From: Anaerolineaceae bacterium
Lineage (GTDB): Bacteria > Chloroflexota > Anaerolineae > Anaerolineales > Anaerolineaceae
Reading direction: 5' to 3'
Assembly (NCBI GenBank): GCA_017417055.1
Contig: JAFPZX010000083.1
Location: 1-47,082 of the forward strand
DNA: 47,082 bases
The translations under genes were made by a program, and so were the position numbers. Below are positions 26,204 to 33,215 of the stretch, piece after piece. The notes below the pieces were generated by a model. That model saw only the letters and a list, made by a program, of their open reading frames with translations. It had not been told where the DNA came from and made no database searches. The first letter of the stretch is position 1, and every line of letters starts with the position of its first letter.

Positions 26204-26938
26204 TTATTCCGGTCTTTTTCCGATGAGTAATTCAATTTGTGATTCGTTTACTGACGGGCAAAGATCTTTCAGGAAAGAACAGATTTCATTATAGGATCGG
26301 TTGGGCGAAAACGAATAGGCTTGAGTGATAAGTGCCGTACCCCATACCTCTTCCGGACGGGCATATACGGACACATCCCAGCCGTAGTCAAAGCCGTATT
26401 TGTTTTTCCTGCGGCGAAAATCGGATACAACTACATAAAGCATATCCTGCAGGGCAGTGATCGTGCCGTTAAAATTTTTCTCTCCGTTTTTTCCAAATCC
26501 CGCTTCATGCTTCAGCTGCCATCCCGGCATTTCCGGTACACCGGTCAGGCAGTCCATGATCTTTTTTTGTCGGAACTGGGCTCTGCCGCTGAACCAATAA
26601 TCCTCAAAATCGTACCCGTTTCGGCGGTATGAGAGAAATACCGGAAGCCATTCCAGAGAAATCACTCCCGCTTTCCCGCCAAAGAACTTGCCATAGGCCT
26701 TGTCATGGCTGCGTGCTGCCTGCTTGCGCCATTCCCAGGGGTCATGTTCTTCATCACCCGTCCACCAGGCGTAGGGGTTGGCGAACTCTTCAATGGAAAA
26801 ACCTTTGATTTGATTGCGGAAGAGAGGCAAAAATCCGACCCTTTCGATGAGCGCTGCCAGTTCGTCAAAATTATGGATGCATTCCGGATCATCCTCCGGC
26901 AAGCCGTACATGATCCATTCTCCAGATTCATTTCCCAT
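26204..26938 (-). CDS. AlkZ-related protein
   Basis: A 244-residue cytosolic protein with no signal peptide. Sequence features: ELAALIERVGFLPLFRNQI, WWTGDEEHDPWEWRKQAARS, AYGKFFGGKAGVISLEWLPV, GWQLKHEAGFGKNGEKNFNG and VVVSDFRRRKNKYGFDYGW. I recall this pattern from proteins annotated as AlkZ-related, distant relatives of the winged-helix DNA glycosylases AlkZ/YcaQ that unhook interstrand crosslinks. The catalytic QxQ motif of AlkZ is not obvious here, so glycosylase activity is uncertain. It stands alone between a secreted protein gene and a repeat region. Confidence 0.6.
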   Translation of the reverse strand: MGNESGEWIMYGLPEDDPECIHNFDELAALIERVGFLPLFRNQIKGFSIEEFANPYAWWTGDEEHDPWEWRKQAARSHDKAYGKFFGGKAGVISLEWLPVFLSYRRNGYDFEDYWFSGRAQFRQKKIMDCLTGVPEMPGWQLKHEAGFGKNGEKNFNGTITALQDMLYVVVSDFRRRKNKYGFDYGWDVSVYARPEEVWGTALITQAYSFSPNRSYNEICSFLKDLCPSVNESQIELLIGKRPE

Positions 26939-27275
26939 TCTTTTTCACCCTTTCCGGCTGCGATTCAGAACCTCAGCGGCGTCGCTGTGTCCTGAATGGA
27001 TGCATGAATTATAACATGGGATCCATTTCTCTTCACGGAGCATATGCGGGGCGTAGCTCCGGCTCTGAATCCGATTCAGACGAAGTCTGTTCCTCTCAGA
27101 GCCGGGTCTTTCGCTGATACCATGTGCTGCGAAGCCAACACGAGTGTGTCTGTCCCCATGTGCGTCACTGAGCAGCGGAACAACGCCATTCGATGTGCGG
27201 CACAGCAAAATTGGCAGATGCAAAAATAGCAGCCCATCGATGCTATCGGTTTTGTAACGAAAAAAAGAGATTATC
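26939..27275. other. Spacer upstream of tRNA-Leu, mostly a dispersed repeat
   Basis: No gene accepted. Positions 27032-27215 hold one copy of the long dispersed repeat described separately. The remainder has no recognisable signal. Confidence 0.5.
27032..27215. repeat. Long dispersed repeat, copy R1
   Basis: It starts TTCACGGAGCATATGCGGGG, like the copies at 33030 and 33091 and the reverse strand at 40750-40768. The core 27114-27215 aligns without gaps to 33114-33215 at roughly 80% identity by eye. On the minus strand its CATGGGGACAG head also matches the palindrome at 40700-40735. Confidence 0.75.
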
Positions 27276-27303
27276 TTGACAAGAATGGGTGATAGCATAT
27301 AAT
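27276..27303 (+). promoter_or_regulatory. Consensus promoter of tRNA-Leu
   Basis: Perfect TTGACA (27276-27281) and TATAAT (27298-27303) with a 16-bp spacer, ending 11 bp before the tRNA 5' end. Confidence 0.88.
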
Positions 27304-27314
27304 AATTCATGTAT

Positions 27315-27396
27315 GCGCTGGTGCTGGAACTGGCAGACAGGCATGGTTGAGGGCCATGTGGCGCAAGCCGTGGGGGTTCGATTCCCCCCCAGCGCA
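27315..27396 (+). tRNA. tRNA-Leu(GAG)
   Basis: The acceptor stem GCGCTGG pairs with CCAGCGC. A Leu-type D arm follows, then anticodon stem CATGG/CCATG with loop TTGAGGG giving anticodon GAG (reads CUC/CUU). The variable arm is long, as in class II tRNAs, and the T arm is GGGGG-TTCGATT-CCCCC. Discriminator base is A. CCA is not encoded and must be added by the nucleotidyltransferase. Confidence 0.95.
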
Positions 27397-27397
27397 C

Positions 27398-27427
27398 AAT
27401 CGGGAGTGCTCGCTTCCGATTTTTTAT
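27398..27427 (+). terminator. Rho-independent terminator of tRNA-Leu
   Basis: AATCGGGAG (27398-27406) and CTTCCGATT (27413-27421) form a 9-bp stem with one G-T pair, followed by TTTTTA. Confidence 0.88.
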
Positions 27428-27531
27428 TTAATAGGTTATATCTTGGTTTTATACATTTTGAACCAAGCGCGGTCTGTTTTCATCGACTCAATGCGGGACA
27501 GCGGAACAGGCTGCTTAGATTTGTCACATGT

Positions 27532-29109
27532 CTATCGCTTGATGAGTGATTTCAGCAGCTTTATCTCTTCTACCTTCAGCAATACGCATACGATAAAATA
27601 GATCCCAACCCCAATCACGAGTCCGCCGGCAACGGTCATCAGTGCGCCTGCATGGACGAAGCGCTGCCAGATCAGCAAACCGGCAGTCATAGTAATGGCG
27701 GCGATTCCAAACCGCATTACGCCGTCAAGGATGCGTTTTCCTTCCAGACCCGCAAGCTTTTTATTCATAAAATACAGCAGCGCGCACATCTCCAGTGCGG
27801 TGGCGATAGAATTTGCCAGCGCCAGACCGCCGTGCGGATAAGTCCCCAGAGCACCGAACAACTTGGAGAGGACAATGTTCAGCAGCATGTTCAGGACCAT
27901 GGAAGCGAACAGCACCATCACCGGTGTTTTGGTATCGTGCATAGCGTAAAATGCCCGCGAGACCACCTCTACCACACTGTGACCGACAAGCCCGACGCCA
28001 TACCAGATGAGGGAGCAGGCCACCATGTCCGTCATTTCCGGCGTAAAGGAACGGCGTTCAAAGACAAGGCGGACGATTGGGGTGCTTAAAATCACCAGAC
28101 CGGCTGTGGCAGGGATTGCCAGCATCAGCACCAGACGCAGCGCGGAAGCCAGTGCGGATCGCATTTCCTTTATTTCTCCGCGGGCAGCCTGCACGGAAAA
28201 CATCGGCAGCGATACGGTTGCCACGGATTGAGCGATGGCAGCCTGGGGCATCAGCATCAGGGACAACCCCCAGCTCAGCGCGGAAATCGACCCCGCAGCC
28301 AGGAAGGATGCCAGATAGTTGTCGACCAGAAAATTGAGCTGGACCGCGGAGGCTCCGATTTGCCGGGGAATCATTAATTTCACGATTTCCCGTACATAAG
28401 GATCCTTCAAGCCGAGAGACGGATAGTAACGGGCTCCTTTGATGCGCAGCAGATGCGGAAACTGGATCAGAAAATGCAGAACCGACCCCAGCACTGCGCC
28501 TAAGGCAACGCCCACGATCCCCAGCGATTTGGAGAGCACCGTGACGCCGATCATGATGCCGACCTGGTACATCGCCGGTGCCAGACCCGGGAAGAGGAAG
28601 TTCCCGTTGGTGTTCAGAATGCCCATGATCAGGCCGCTGATGCCGAAAACCAGGACGGAGGGCAGCTGGATGCGCAGGAGTTTGACCGTCAGAACCTGCA
28701 GTTCCGGGTCATGCAGCGAAAATCCCGGGACAAGAATGTACTTGACGACCTGTTCGGCGAAAATGAACCCCAGAATGCACAGAAACAACAGAACCAGGAA
28801 CAGACAGTTCCCGATGCGGGAGGCCAGCAGCCAGGCCTTTTCCTTTTCGTTTTCCTTGTCCAGCATGGCGCTGAACGTCGGTACAAAGGCGCTGGCGAGC
28901 GCTCCTCCAGCCATGAGGTTGAAAATCAGCTCTGTGAGCCGGTTTGAAGCCAGATAGGCGTCAACCTCCGCCGAGGCGCCGAATGTCGACCCGAGAATGG
29001 ATTTGGAAAGCAGTCCGCAGACCTGTGAAAAGACCATCGCGCAGCCCAATATCAAAGCTGAGCGTGCCACTGTATTCATATTTTTTCCGTTGTTTTGATT
29101 TTCTGCCAT
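27532..29109 (-). CDS. murJ: Lipid II flippase MurJ (MviN)
   Basis: A 525-residue MVF-family membrane protein with about fourteen hydrophobic segments. It moves undecaprenyl-linked peptidoglycan precursor across the cytoplasmic membrane. Signature start: SALILGCAMVFSQVCGLLSK, then SILGSTFGASAEVDAYLASN and LIFNLMAGGALASAFVPTFS. Mid-protein PRQIGASAVQLNFLVDNYLA and the VEVVSRAFYAMHDTKTPV stretch are classic MurJ. It starts right after a CAGGAGAACC Shine-Dalgarno sequence and is divergent from the hydrolase at 29310. It is distinct from the Wzx at 14257, although of the same superfamily. Confidence 0.96.
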   Translation of the reverse strand: MAENQNNGKNMNTVARSALILGCAMVFSQVCGLLSKSILGSTFGASAEVDAYLASNRLTELIFNLMAGGALASAFVPTFSAMLDKENEKEKAWLLASRIGNCLFLVLLFLCILGFIFAEQVVKYILVPGFSLHDPELQVLTVKLLRIQLPSVLVFGISGLIMGILNTNGNFLFPGLAPAMYQVGIMIGVTVLSKSLGIVGVALGAVLGSVLHFLIQFPHLLRIKGARYYPSLGLKDPYVREIVKLMIPRQIGASAVQLNFLVDNYLASFLAAGSISALSWGLSLMLMPQAAIAQSVATVSLPMFSVQAARGEIKEMRSALASALRLVLMLAIPATAGLVILSTPIVRLVFERRSFTPEMTDMVACSLIWYGVGLVGHSVVEVVSRAFYAMHDTKTPVMVLFASMVLNMLLNIVLSKLFGALGTYPHGGLALANSIATALEMCALLYFMNKKLAGLEGKRILDGVMRFGIAAITMTAGLLIWQRFVHAGALMTVAGGLVIGVGIYFIVCVLLKVEEIKLLKSLIKR

Positions 29110-29138
29110 GGTTCTCCTGTTTTATATCATTTACTGCT

Positions 29139-29144
29139 ATTATA
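29139..29144 (-). promoter_or_regulatory. Possible -10 box of murJ
   Basis: TATAAT on the minus strand, 30 bp before the murJ ATG. No clear -35 box is seen. Confidence 0.35.
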
Positions 29145-29162
29145 CTCCTGATGCGGCATGAT

Positions 29163-29190
29163 TTGATGTCTGCCGGAAACAAGGTATAAT
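29163..29190 (+). promoter_or_regulatory. Promoter of the hydrolase-Dabb unit
   Basis: TTGATG (29163-29168) and TATAAT (29185-29190) with a 16-bp spacer. The MITE-like element at 29193-29291 lies directly downstream and so would be part of the 5' leader. Confidence 0.65.
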
Positions 29191-29192
29191 GT

Positions 29193-29291
29193 TTATGGAA
29201 GCACTGATTAAATGAGATTCGGGGACGGTAGTCCCGAGGAACGGGAGCTGCGCTCTCCCGCCTTCACGCGGCTTAATCAGCGGTTTCTTAA
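29193..29291. repeat. MITE-like element copy C
   Basis: Left end TTATGGAAGCACTGATTAA and reverse complement of the right end TTAAGAAACCGCTGATTAA agree at 15 of 19 positions. Inside are GGGAC/GTCCC and CGGGAG/CTCCCG hairpins. The inner GGGGACGGTAGTCCCGAGGA resembles 39456-39475. Confidence 0.7.
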
Positions 29292-29309
29292 AGAAAATCG
29301 GAGGTGATT

Positions 29310-30143
29310 ATGAAGGAACAGAACGGTACCCGGCTGACGACTGACGGTAAAAAGATCTATACAAAAACCTGGCTGCCTGAAAAGACACCCCGGGCGAATA
29401 TCATCCTGGTTCACGGGATCGGCGAATATTGTGAAAGGTATCAGCACGTGGCTGAATTCCTGACGGGGATCGGCTGCGGCGTTTATGGATTTGACCACAT
29501 CGGGCATGGAAAAAGCGAAGGAAAGCGCGGCTGCATGAAGTATGATGACGCGTTCTCCATCATCAGCAGTCTGAAAGGAGAACTGCTGGAACAGTCTCCC
29601 GATATTCCCGTGATCATTTACGGTCATTCCATGGGCGGCGGCGTGGTGCTGGCGTACGGGACGCAGTTCCCGGAAGGTGTGACGGGAATAATCGCCACCA
29701 GTCCCGCGGTCGGCATGGCCAATCCGATGAACCCGACGGTTGTGAAACTATTGCGAATCTTAAAGAAAATCGCTCCGAACCTTACCGTTTCCAACGGGCT
29801 CCCCGCAGAAGGAATTTCTCACGATAAAGATGTCGTGAACAAGTACATTCAGGACCCATTGGTCCACGACAAGGTGTCCGTGACACTGGGACTGGACCTG
29901 ATGGATTGGGGAGACTGCCTTTCTGCCTACCAAAAGGAATATCCGGTGCCGCTGTTTGTCGCGCAGGGAACAGAGGACAAGCTGGTCGATCCGGCTGCCA
30001 CGGAGAAATTCGCGGTGAACCTTAAAGGAAACGTGACGTACAAATGCTTTGAGGGCGGTTATCACGAACTCCACAATGAACCGGAAAAGCAGGAGCTTTT
30101 TGATGCGATTGCGGACTGGATCAGCAGGGTCCTTTCGGTGTGA
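29310..30143 (+). CDS. Alpha/beta hydrolase, monoacylglycerol lipase-like
   Basis: A 277-residue serine hydrolase starting at ATG 29310 after GGAGG. LVHGIGEYCERYQHVAEFL gives the oxyanion-hole HGIGE typical of lysophospholipase/monoacylglycerol lipases. The nucleophile is S107 in YGHSMGGG. An acid residue lies in QGTEDKLVD (about D223) and the histidine is H252 in GGYHELHNE. There is no signal peptide, so it is cytosolic. It likely cleaves small lipid esters. The Dabb-domain gene follows by 11 bp in the same operon. Confidence 0.9.
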   Translation: MKEQNGTRLTTDGKKIYTKTWLPEKTPRANIILVHGIGEYCERYQHVAEFLTGIGCGVYGFDHIGHGKSEGKRGCMKYDDAFSIISSLKGELLEQSPDIPVIIYGHSMGGGVVLAYGTQFPEGVTGIIATSPAVGMANPMNPTVVKLLRILKKIAPNLTVSNGLPAEGISHDKDVVNKYIQDPLVHDKVSVTLGLDLMDWGDCLSAYQKEYPVPLFVAQGTEDKLVDPAATEKFAVNLKGNVTYKCFEGGYHELHNEPEKQELFDAIADWISRVLSV

Positions 30144-30154
30144 CGAGGAACATC

Positions 30155-30445
30155 ATGAAGCATGACATTTTGATCAAATACAAGCCGGAAATCACGAAAG
30201 AACGAAAGGCGGAACTGATCCCGGAGATTCAGGCGCTTTTTGACCATACCACGGAGATCCATGGGATTCACGCGGTGAAGCTTTACCCGAACGTGGTGGA
30301 GCGGGAAAATCGTTTTGATCTGTTGATCGAAATCGACATGGAAAGGGATGCCCTTGAGGCCTATGACCAATCCCTGTGGCACCGGCAGTGGAAAGAGCAG
30401 TATGCTCACCTGTTGGAGAAAAAGGCGATTTTCGATCACGAATAA
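30155..30445 (+). CDS. Dabb (stress-responsive A/B barrel) domain protein
   Basis: A 96-residue small protein, started at ATG 30155 after GAGGA rather than at the upstream GTG. KHDILIKYKPEITKERKAEL, then GIHAVKLYPNVVERENRFDL and LIEIDMERDALEAYDQSLWH give the ferredoxin-like alpha+beta barrel of the Dabb family, which forms dimers. Members range from olivetolic acid cyclase-like enzymes to proteins of unknown role. Coupled to the hydrolase. Confidence 0.85.
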   Translation: MKHDILIKYKPEITKERKAELIPEIQALFDHTTEIHGIHAVKLYPNVVERENRFDLLIEIDMERDALEAYDQSLWHRQWKEQYAHLLEKKAIFDHE

Positions 30446-30451
30446 GCGCAT

Positions 30452-30482
30452 CGGAATACGATCAGGAGATGAGCGTATTCCG
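30452..30482. terminator. Hairpin between convergent genes
   Basis: CGGAATACG (30452-30460) and CGTATTCCG (30474-30482) are a perfect 9-bp inverted repeat at the meeting point of the Dabb gene and the flavoprotein gene, overlapping the latter's last codons. It may act in both directions, though U-tracts are weak. Confidence 0.45.
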
Positions 30483-31526
30483 GATATTTTCCGCAAACTT
30501 GTCCATACGACCTTCGATCCCGGGAATGGCGAGCGCCTCACCGGGATTGTTTGCTGTTTCGAGTAACGCAAAGCGCGGCGGCAGGTAAAAGGATTTGTTC
30601 ATGTTCAGGGCAGAAATCAGCTGCCGGCCAATAATGTCCCCTCCGGAATAGCCGGAAACGATAATGGAAAACAGAGCCTTATCGTAAAAGCGTTTCTGAC
30701 GGAAAAGTCCTGTCAGACGGTTGATGAAAGCGGTCAGGTTTGCCGAAAGGGCGTCATTATAGTTCGGGCAGAGCATCATGATCGCGTTGGCTTTCAGGAC
30801 AGCGGGCCAGACTTCCTCCTGCATTAATCCACCGTAAAAACAGCGTCCGCTTTCACCAAAGTGGATGCACATTGTGTAAGGGCAGCCGGAGCAGTCCGAA
30901 ACCGTGCCGTTTCGCAGTCCGATTTCATTGATCTCGCAGCTGTCTTTCAGCCGTCCGGAGAGCTGTTCCCACAGCTGCATCGTGTTGGATGTACGATGGG
31001 ATGAGGCATGCAGCACGAGGATATTCGGTTTTTCCTGTTTCGGAAACACAGATTTGACCAGGCGTTCGATCATATCCCGCACGGCGGCAAGATAGGCGCC
31101 GCGGTTGTTTACGCCCAGCAGCTTTGCCTGGACACGGAAGTTATAAAGTGACCCGGTCCCTTCCACAAGCGGCCTTCCGATGAGCGCGGAACCAGCTGCG
31201 TTAAGTGCGAAGGCAAGCTCTGTTCCGGTTGATTTCGTATAGAGTTCGCTTTCGCCGTCAATCAGGATCGCGGAGGTACAGCCTTCCAAAAGACCGGGTT
31301 CTGACCGCAGTTTATACAGCAGACGGGTATAGGAGGAGTTGGTGCCGTATTTGCCCAAAGGAACCGCGAAAAGGAGCCGGCTTCCCGGAATCTGGGATGG
31401 ATCCATCTCGCTAATGCTGTTGATGATTCTGTGTTTGAAATCTCTCAATGCGGAAGTCAATATACTTTCGATCCGGGTGTTGTCTGCGGGATCGTCCGCG
31501 GGAATTCTGATAATAAATAAAGACAT
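30462..31526 (-). CDS. Flavodoxin-like NAD(P)H-dependent FMN reductase with extra N-terminal domain
   Basis: A 354-residue protein. The start MSLFIIRIPADDPADN is at 31526, with GAGG upstream. The C-terminal part (about 165-354) is flavodoxin-like: NILVLHASSHRTSNTMQLWE for FMN phosphate binding, SDCSGCPYTMC with closely spaced cysteines as in iron-sulfur flavoproteins, then ANAIMMLCPNYNDALSANLT. The N-terminal ~160 residues (FKHRIINSISEMDPSQIPGS, then LDGESELY-like strands) are not recognised, although the length suggests a paired flavodoxin-like fold. It probably passes electrons between NAD(P)H and an unknown acceptor. Confidence 0.8.
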   Translation of the reverse strand: MSLFIIRIPADDPADNTRIESILTSALRDFKHRIINSISEMDPSQIPGSRLLFAVPLGKYGTNSSYTRLLYKLRSEPGLLEGCTSAILIDGESELYTKSTGTELAFALNAAGSALIGRPLVEGTGSLYNFRVQAKLLGVNNRGAYLAAVRDMIERLVKSVFPKQEKPNILVLHASSHRTSNTMQLWEQLSGRLKDSCEINEIGLRNGTVSDCSGCPYTMCIHFGESGRCFYGGLMQEEVWPAVLKANAIMMLCPNYNDALSANLTAFINRLTGLFRQKRFYDKALFSIIVSGYSGGDIIGRQLISALNMNKSFYLPPRFALLETANNPGEALAIPGIEGRMDKFAENIRNTLIS

Positions 31527-31550
31527 AAGCAAACCTCACTCTCCCGAAAA

Positions 31551-31680
31551 TTAAGGAAACATTGATTGATGGCCCTTTCCCGTTGTATGAGTCAATGCAG
31601 CCTGTTCTGTTGACTTAAGTCTGAGTCAACGAGAAAACGGATCCCTTTTGACTCAGGCGGATAAATCAGCATTTCCTTAA
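31551..31680. repeat. MITE-like element copy B
   Basis: Left end TTAAGGAAACATTGATTG and reverse complement of the right end TTAAGGAAATGCTGATTT agree at 14 of 18 positions. The 130-bp interior has TGAGTCAA at 31588 and 31622, and TTGACTCA or TTGACTTA at 31648 and 31610, making nested stems. A GGACAG palindrome follows 13 bp later. Confidence 0.72.
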
Positions 31681-31693
31681 TTCCCGTGAAAGA

Positions 31694-31732
31694 GGGAGGA
31701 CAGTTCTGCGCTTTGCGCAAAACCGTCCCCCC
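31694..31732. repeat. REP-like palindrome, GGACAGTT family
   Basis: An 18-bp left arm starting GGGAGGACAGTTCTGCGC and an 18-bp right arm ending ACCGTCCCCCC pair at 15 of 18 positions with a TTT loop. Near copy of the inner palindrome of 25346-25382. It lies just after the stop of the minus-strand HAD gene and may end its transcript. Confidence 0.75.
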
Positions 31733-31760
31733 ACTCCAAATTAATCTATAAATTCAGCCT

Positions 31761-32924
31761 TTATTTTCCTTTGTAAGTGACGCCTTCGCCGTAGATCGTG
31801 GTCCAGTCGTTCTTCATGGAGATGGCTGTCCAGCCGTTTTCTTCGCAGGATTTGGCCATGGATTCCGCCTTGGAAACGTTCCCGTTTTCACGTTCCACAT
31901 CGTCGCAGCACAGCATATAACCCAGCGCCTTATATTTATTATTGGCTGTGGTGTATTTAGCCATGGCAAAGTCGCCGCTGGAGTTGCCGAACGCCAGAAC
32001 CGGCTGCTGACCGATTTCCTGAGCGATAACGTCAACTTTGTTCTCCTTCAGGTTCTTGATGAGGAAGTTCCCTGCCAGGACCAGTTCATCGGTATCCTTG
32101 AAAGTATAATCCAGCCCGTCCACGTCACCCTGACCGGTTGCGACATAAGCTTCATCCGAGCCGATCATCTGCCGGACAGGAATGTTGACTGCATCCTTTG
32201 CGACAGCGCGGGTGATCAGACGGTCGGTGCCGCTCACGATATAGCACTTAAAGCCGTTTTCATTCAGATAGTCGATCACCTGCAGCATCGGCTTGTAGAA
32301 CGCCTGGCCGTTGGTCATGCCTTCATAGCTCGGCATGGGCAGGGCCTTGAAAGCGTCCACATAATCATAGAATTGCTGAACGGTGAATCCGGCGAAAGCA
32401 GAGGCCACAGCCTGTCCGTGACGAACCGGCAGACCTTCCGGAGATTTTCCGGTATCGATCCAACTCTGGATATCTGCTGCAACTTCCTTTTCGAAATCGC
32501 TGGCTTTGTCCTTATAATCCGGGTCATCGACAACACGGTGGAGCAGCAGACGGTGATCCATGTAGACCGGGTCTGTTTCGTTCAGGATCGTGCCGTCCAT
32601 GTCAAACACGGCGATACGGTCTTCTTCCGGGATGAAATCCGGGCTTTCCGGATTGGTGATGGCCGCGATGTAGCTTGTGAGTTCCGATTTCAGCTTGGCC
32701 TCTTCCGTCCACAGGGAAAGCGGATCGGTTTGGGTTTCGGCAGTTTCCCCGGAAGGAAGCGCGAGCGGTTCTTCCGGAGCCGGTAATTGCGCAGGTCGGT
32801 TGTTGAGGACGATCGTAACCGCGCAGAGGGCGACTACCAGCAGCGCGATAACGACTAAAGCAAGACGCAGCTTTTTGCGCAGAGATTTATTCTGTGCACT
32901 TAATTCATTGTTATTTTTTGCCAT
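31761..32924 (-). CDS. Membrane-anchored HAD-family phosphatase
   Basis: A 387-residue protein. A basic N-terminus and one membrane helix at about 18-40 (LALVVIALLVVALCAVTIVL) indicate a signal anchor with the catalytic domain outside. HAD motif I is FDMDGTIL (D108 nucleophile, D110), motif II is IVSGTDR, and motif IV-like is AFGNSSGDFAM near 313. The large cap between motifs I and II (about 120-235) and the phosphoserine-phosphatase-like tail suggest a small phosphomonoester substrate. Extracytoplasmic HAD phosphatases with anchors are less common than cytosolic ones. Confidence 0.88.
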   Translation of the reverse strand: MAKNNNELSAQNKSLRKKLRLALVVIALLVVALCAVTIVLNNRPAQLPAPEEPLALPSGETAETQTDPLSLWTEEAKLKSELTSYIAAITNPESPDFIPEEDRIAVFDMDGTILNETDPVYMDHRLLLHRVVDDPDYKDKASDFEKEVAADIQSWIDTGKSPEGLPVRHGQAVASAFAGFTVQQFYDYVDAFKALPMPSYEGMTNGQAFYKPMLQVIDYLNENGFKCYIVSGTDRLITRAVAKDAVNIPVRQMIGSDEAYVATGQGDVDGLDYTFKDTDELVLAGNFLIKNLKENKVDVIAQEIGQQPVLAFGNSSGDFAMAKYTTANNKYKALGYMLCCDDVERENGNVSKAESMAKSCEENGWTAISMKNDWTTIYGEGVTYKGK

Positions 32925-33029
32925 TTTTTTCCCTTTCAGAAAATTTAGTATTTCAAATTCGTTTGTATTATATCATTTTTCGGAAGCAAATCCGCCTCAC
33001 GTTTATTTTTTATACCCTCTTCAGCTTTC

Positions 33030-33215
33030 CAATTGACGGAGCACATGCGGGGCTGATTTTGGGGTTCGCTGCCGGAATGATTATGAACCTCAATTGGCGG
33101 AACACATGCGGGACTGATACCGAGTGTTGCGAAGCCAACACAAGCGTGTCTGTCCCCATGTGTGTCACTGTGCAGCGAAATACAGCCGTTCCATATGCGT
33201 TACAGCAATATTGCC
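33030..33215. repeat. Long dispersed repeat, copy R2 (with an extra head copy)
   Basis: Two head copies start AATTGACGGAGCACATGCGG (33031) and AATTGGCGGAACACATGCGG (33092). The core 33114-33215 matches 27114-27215. The repeat runs into the 3' end of the LDH-like gene, whose last residues and stop (33200-33215) lie inside it. Confidence 0.75.

Noticed and set aside
27044-27229. A 61-residue plus-strand open frame before tRNA-Leu
   Set aside because: It lies wholly in dispersed repeat R1 with no Shine-Dalgarno site; kept only as a finding about codon-position changes.
27114-33215. Exact 6000-bp offset between repeat cores R1 and R2 as a sign of an assembly artefact
   Set aside because: The copies differ at many positions and flanks differ, so the round number is coincidence.
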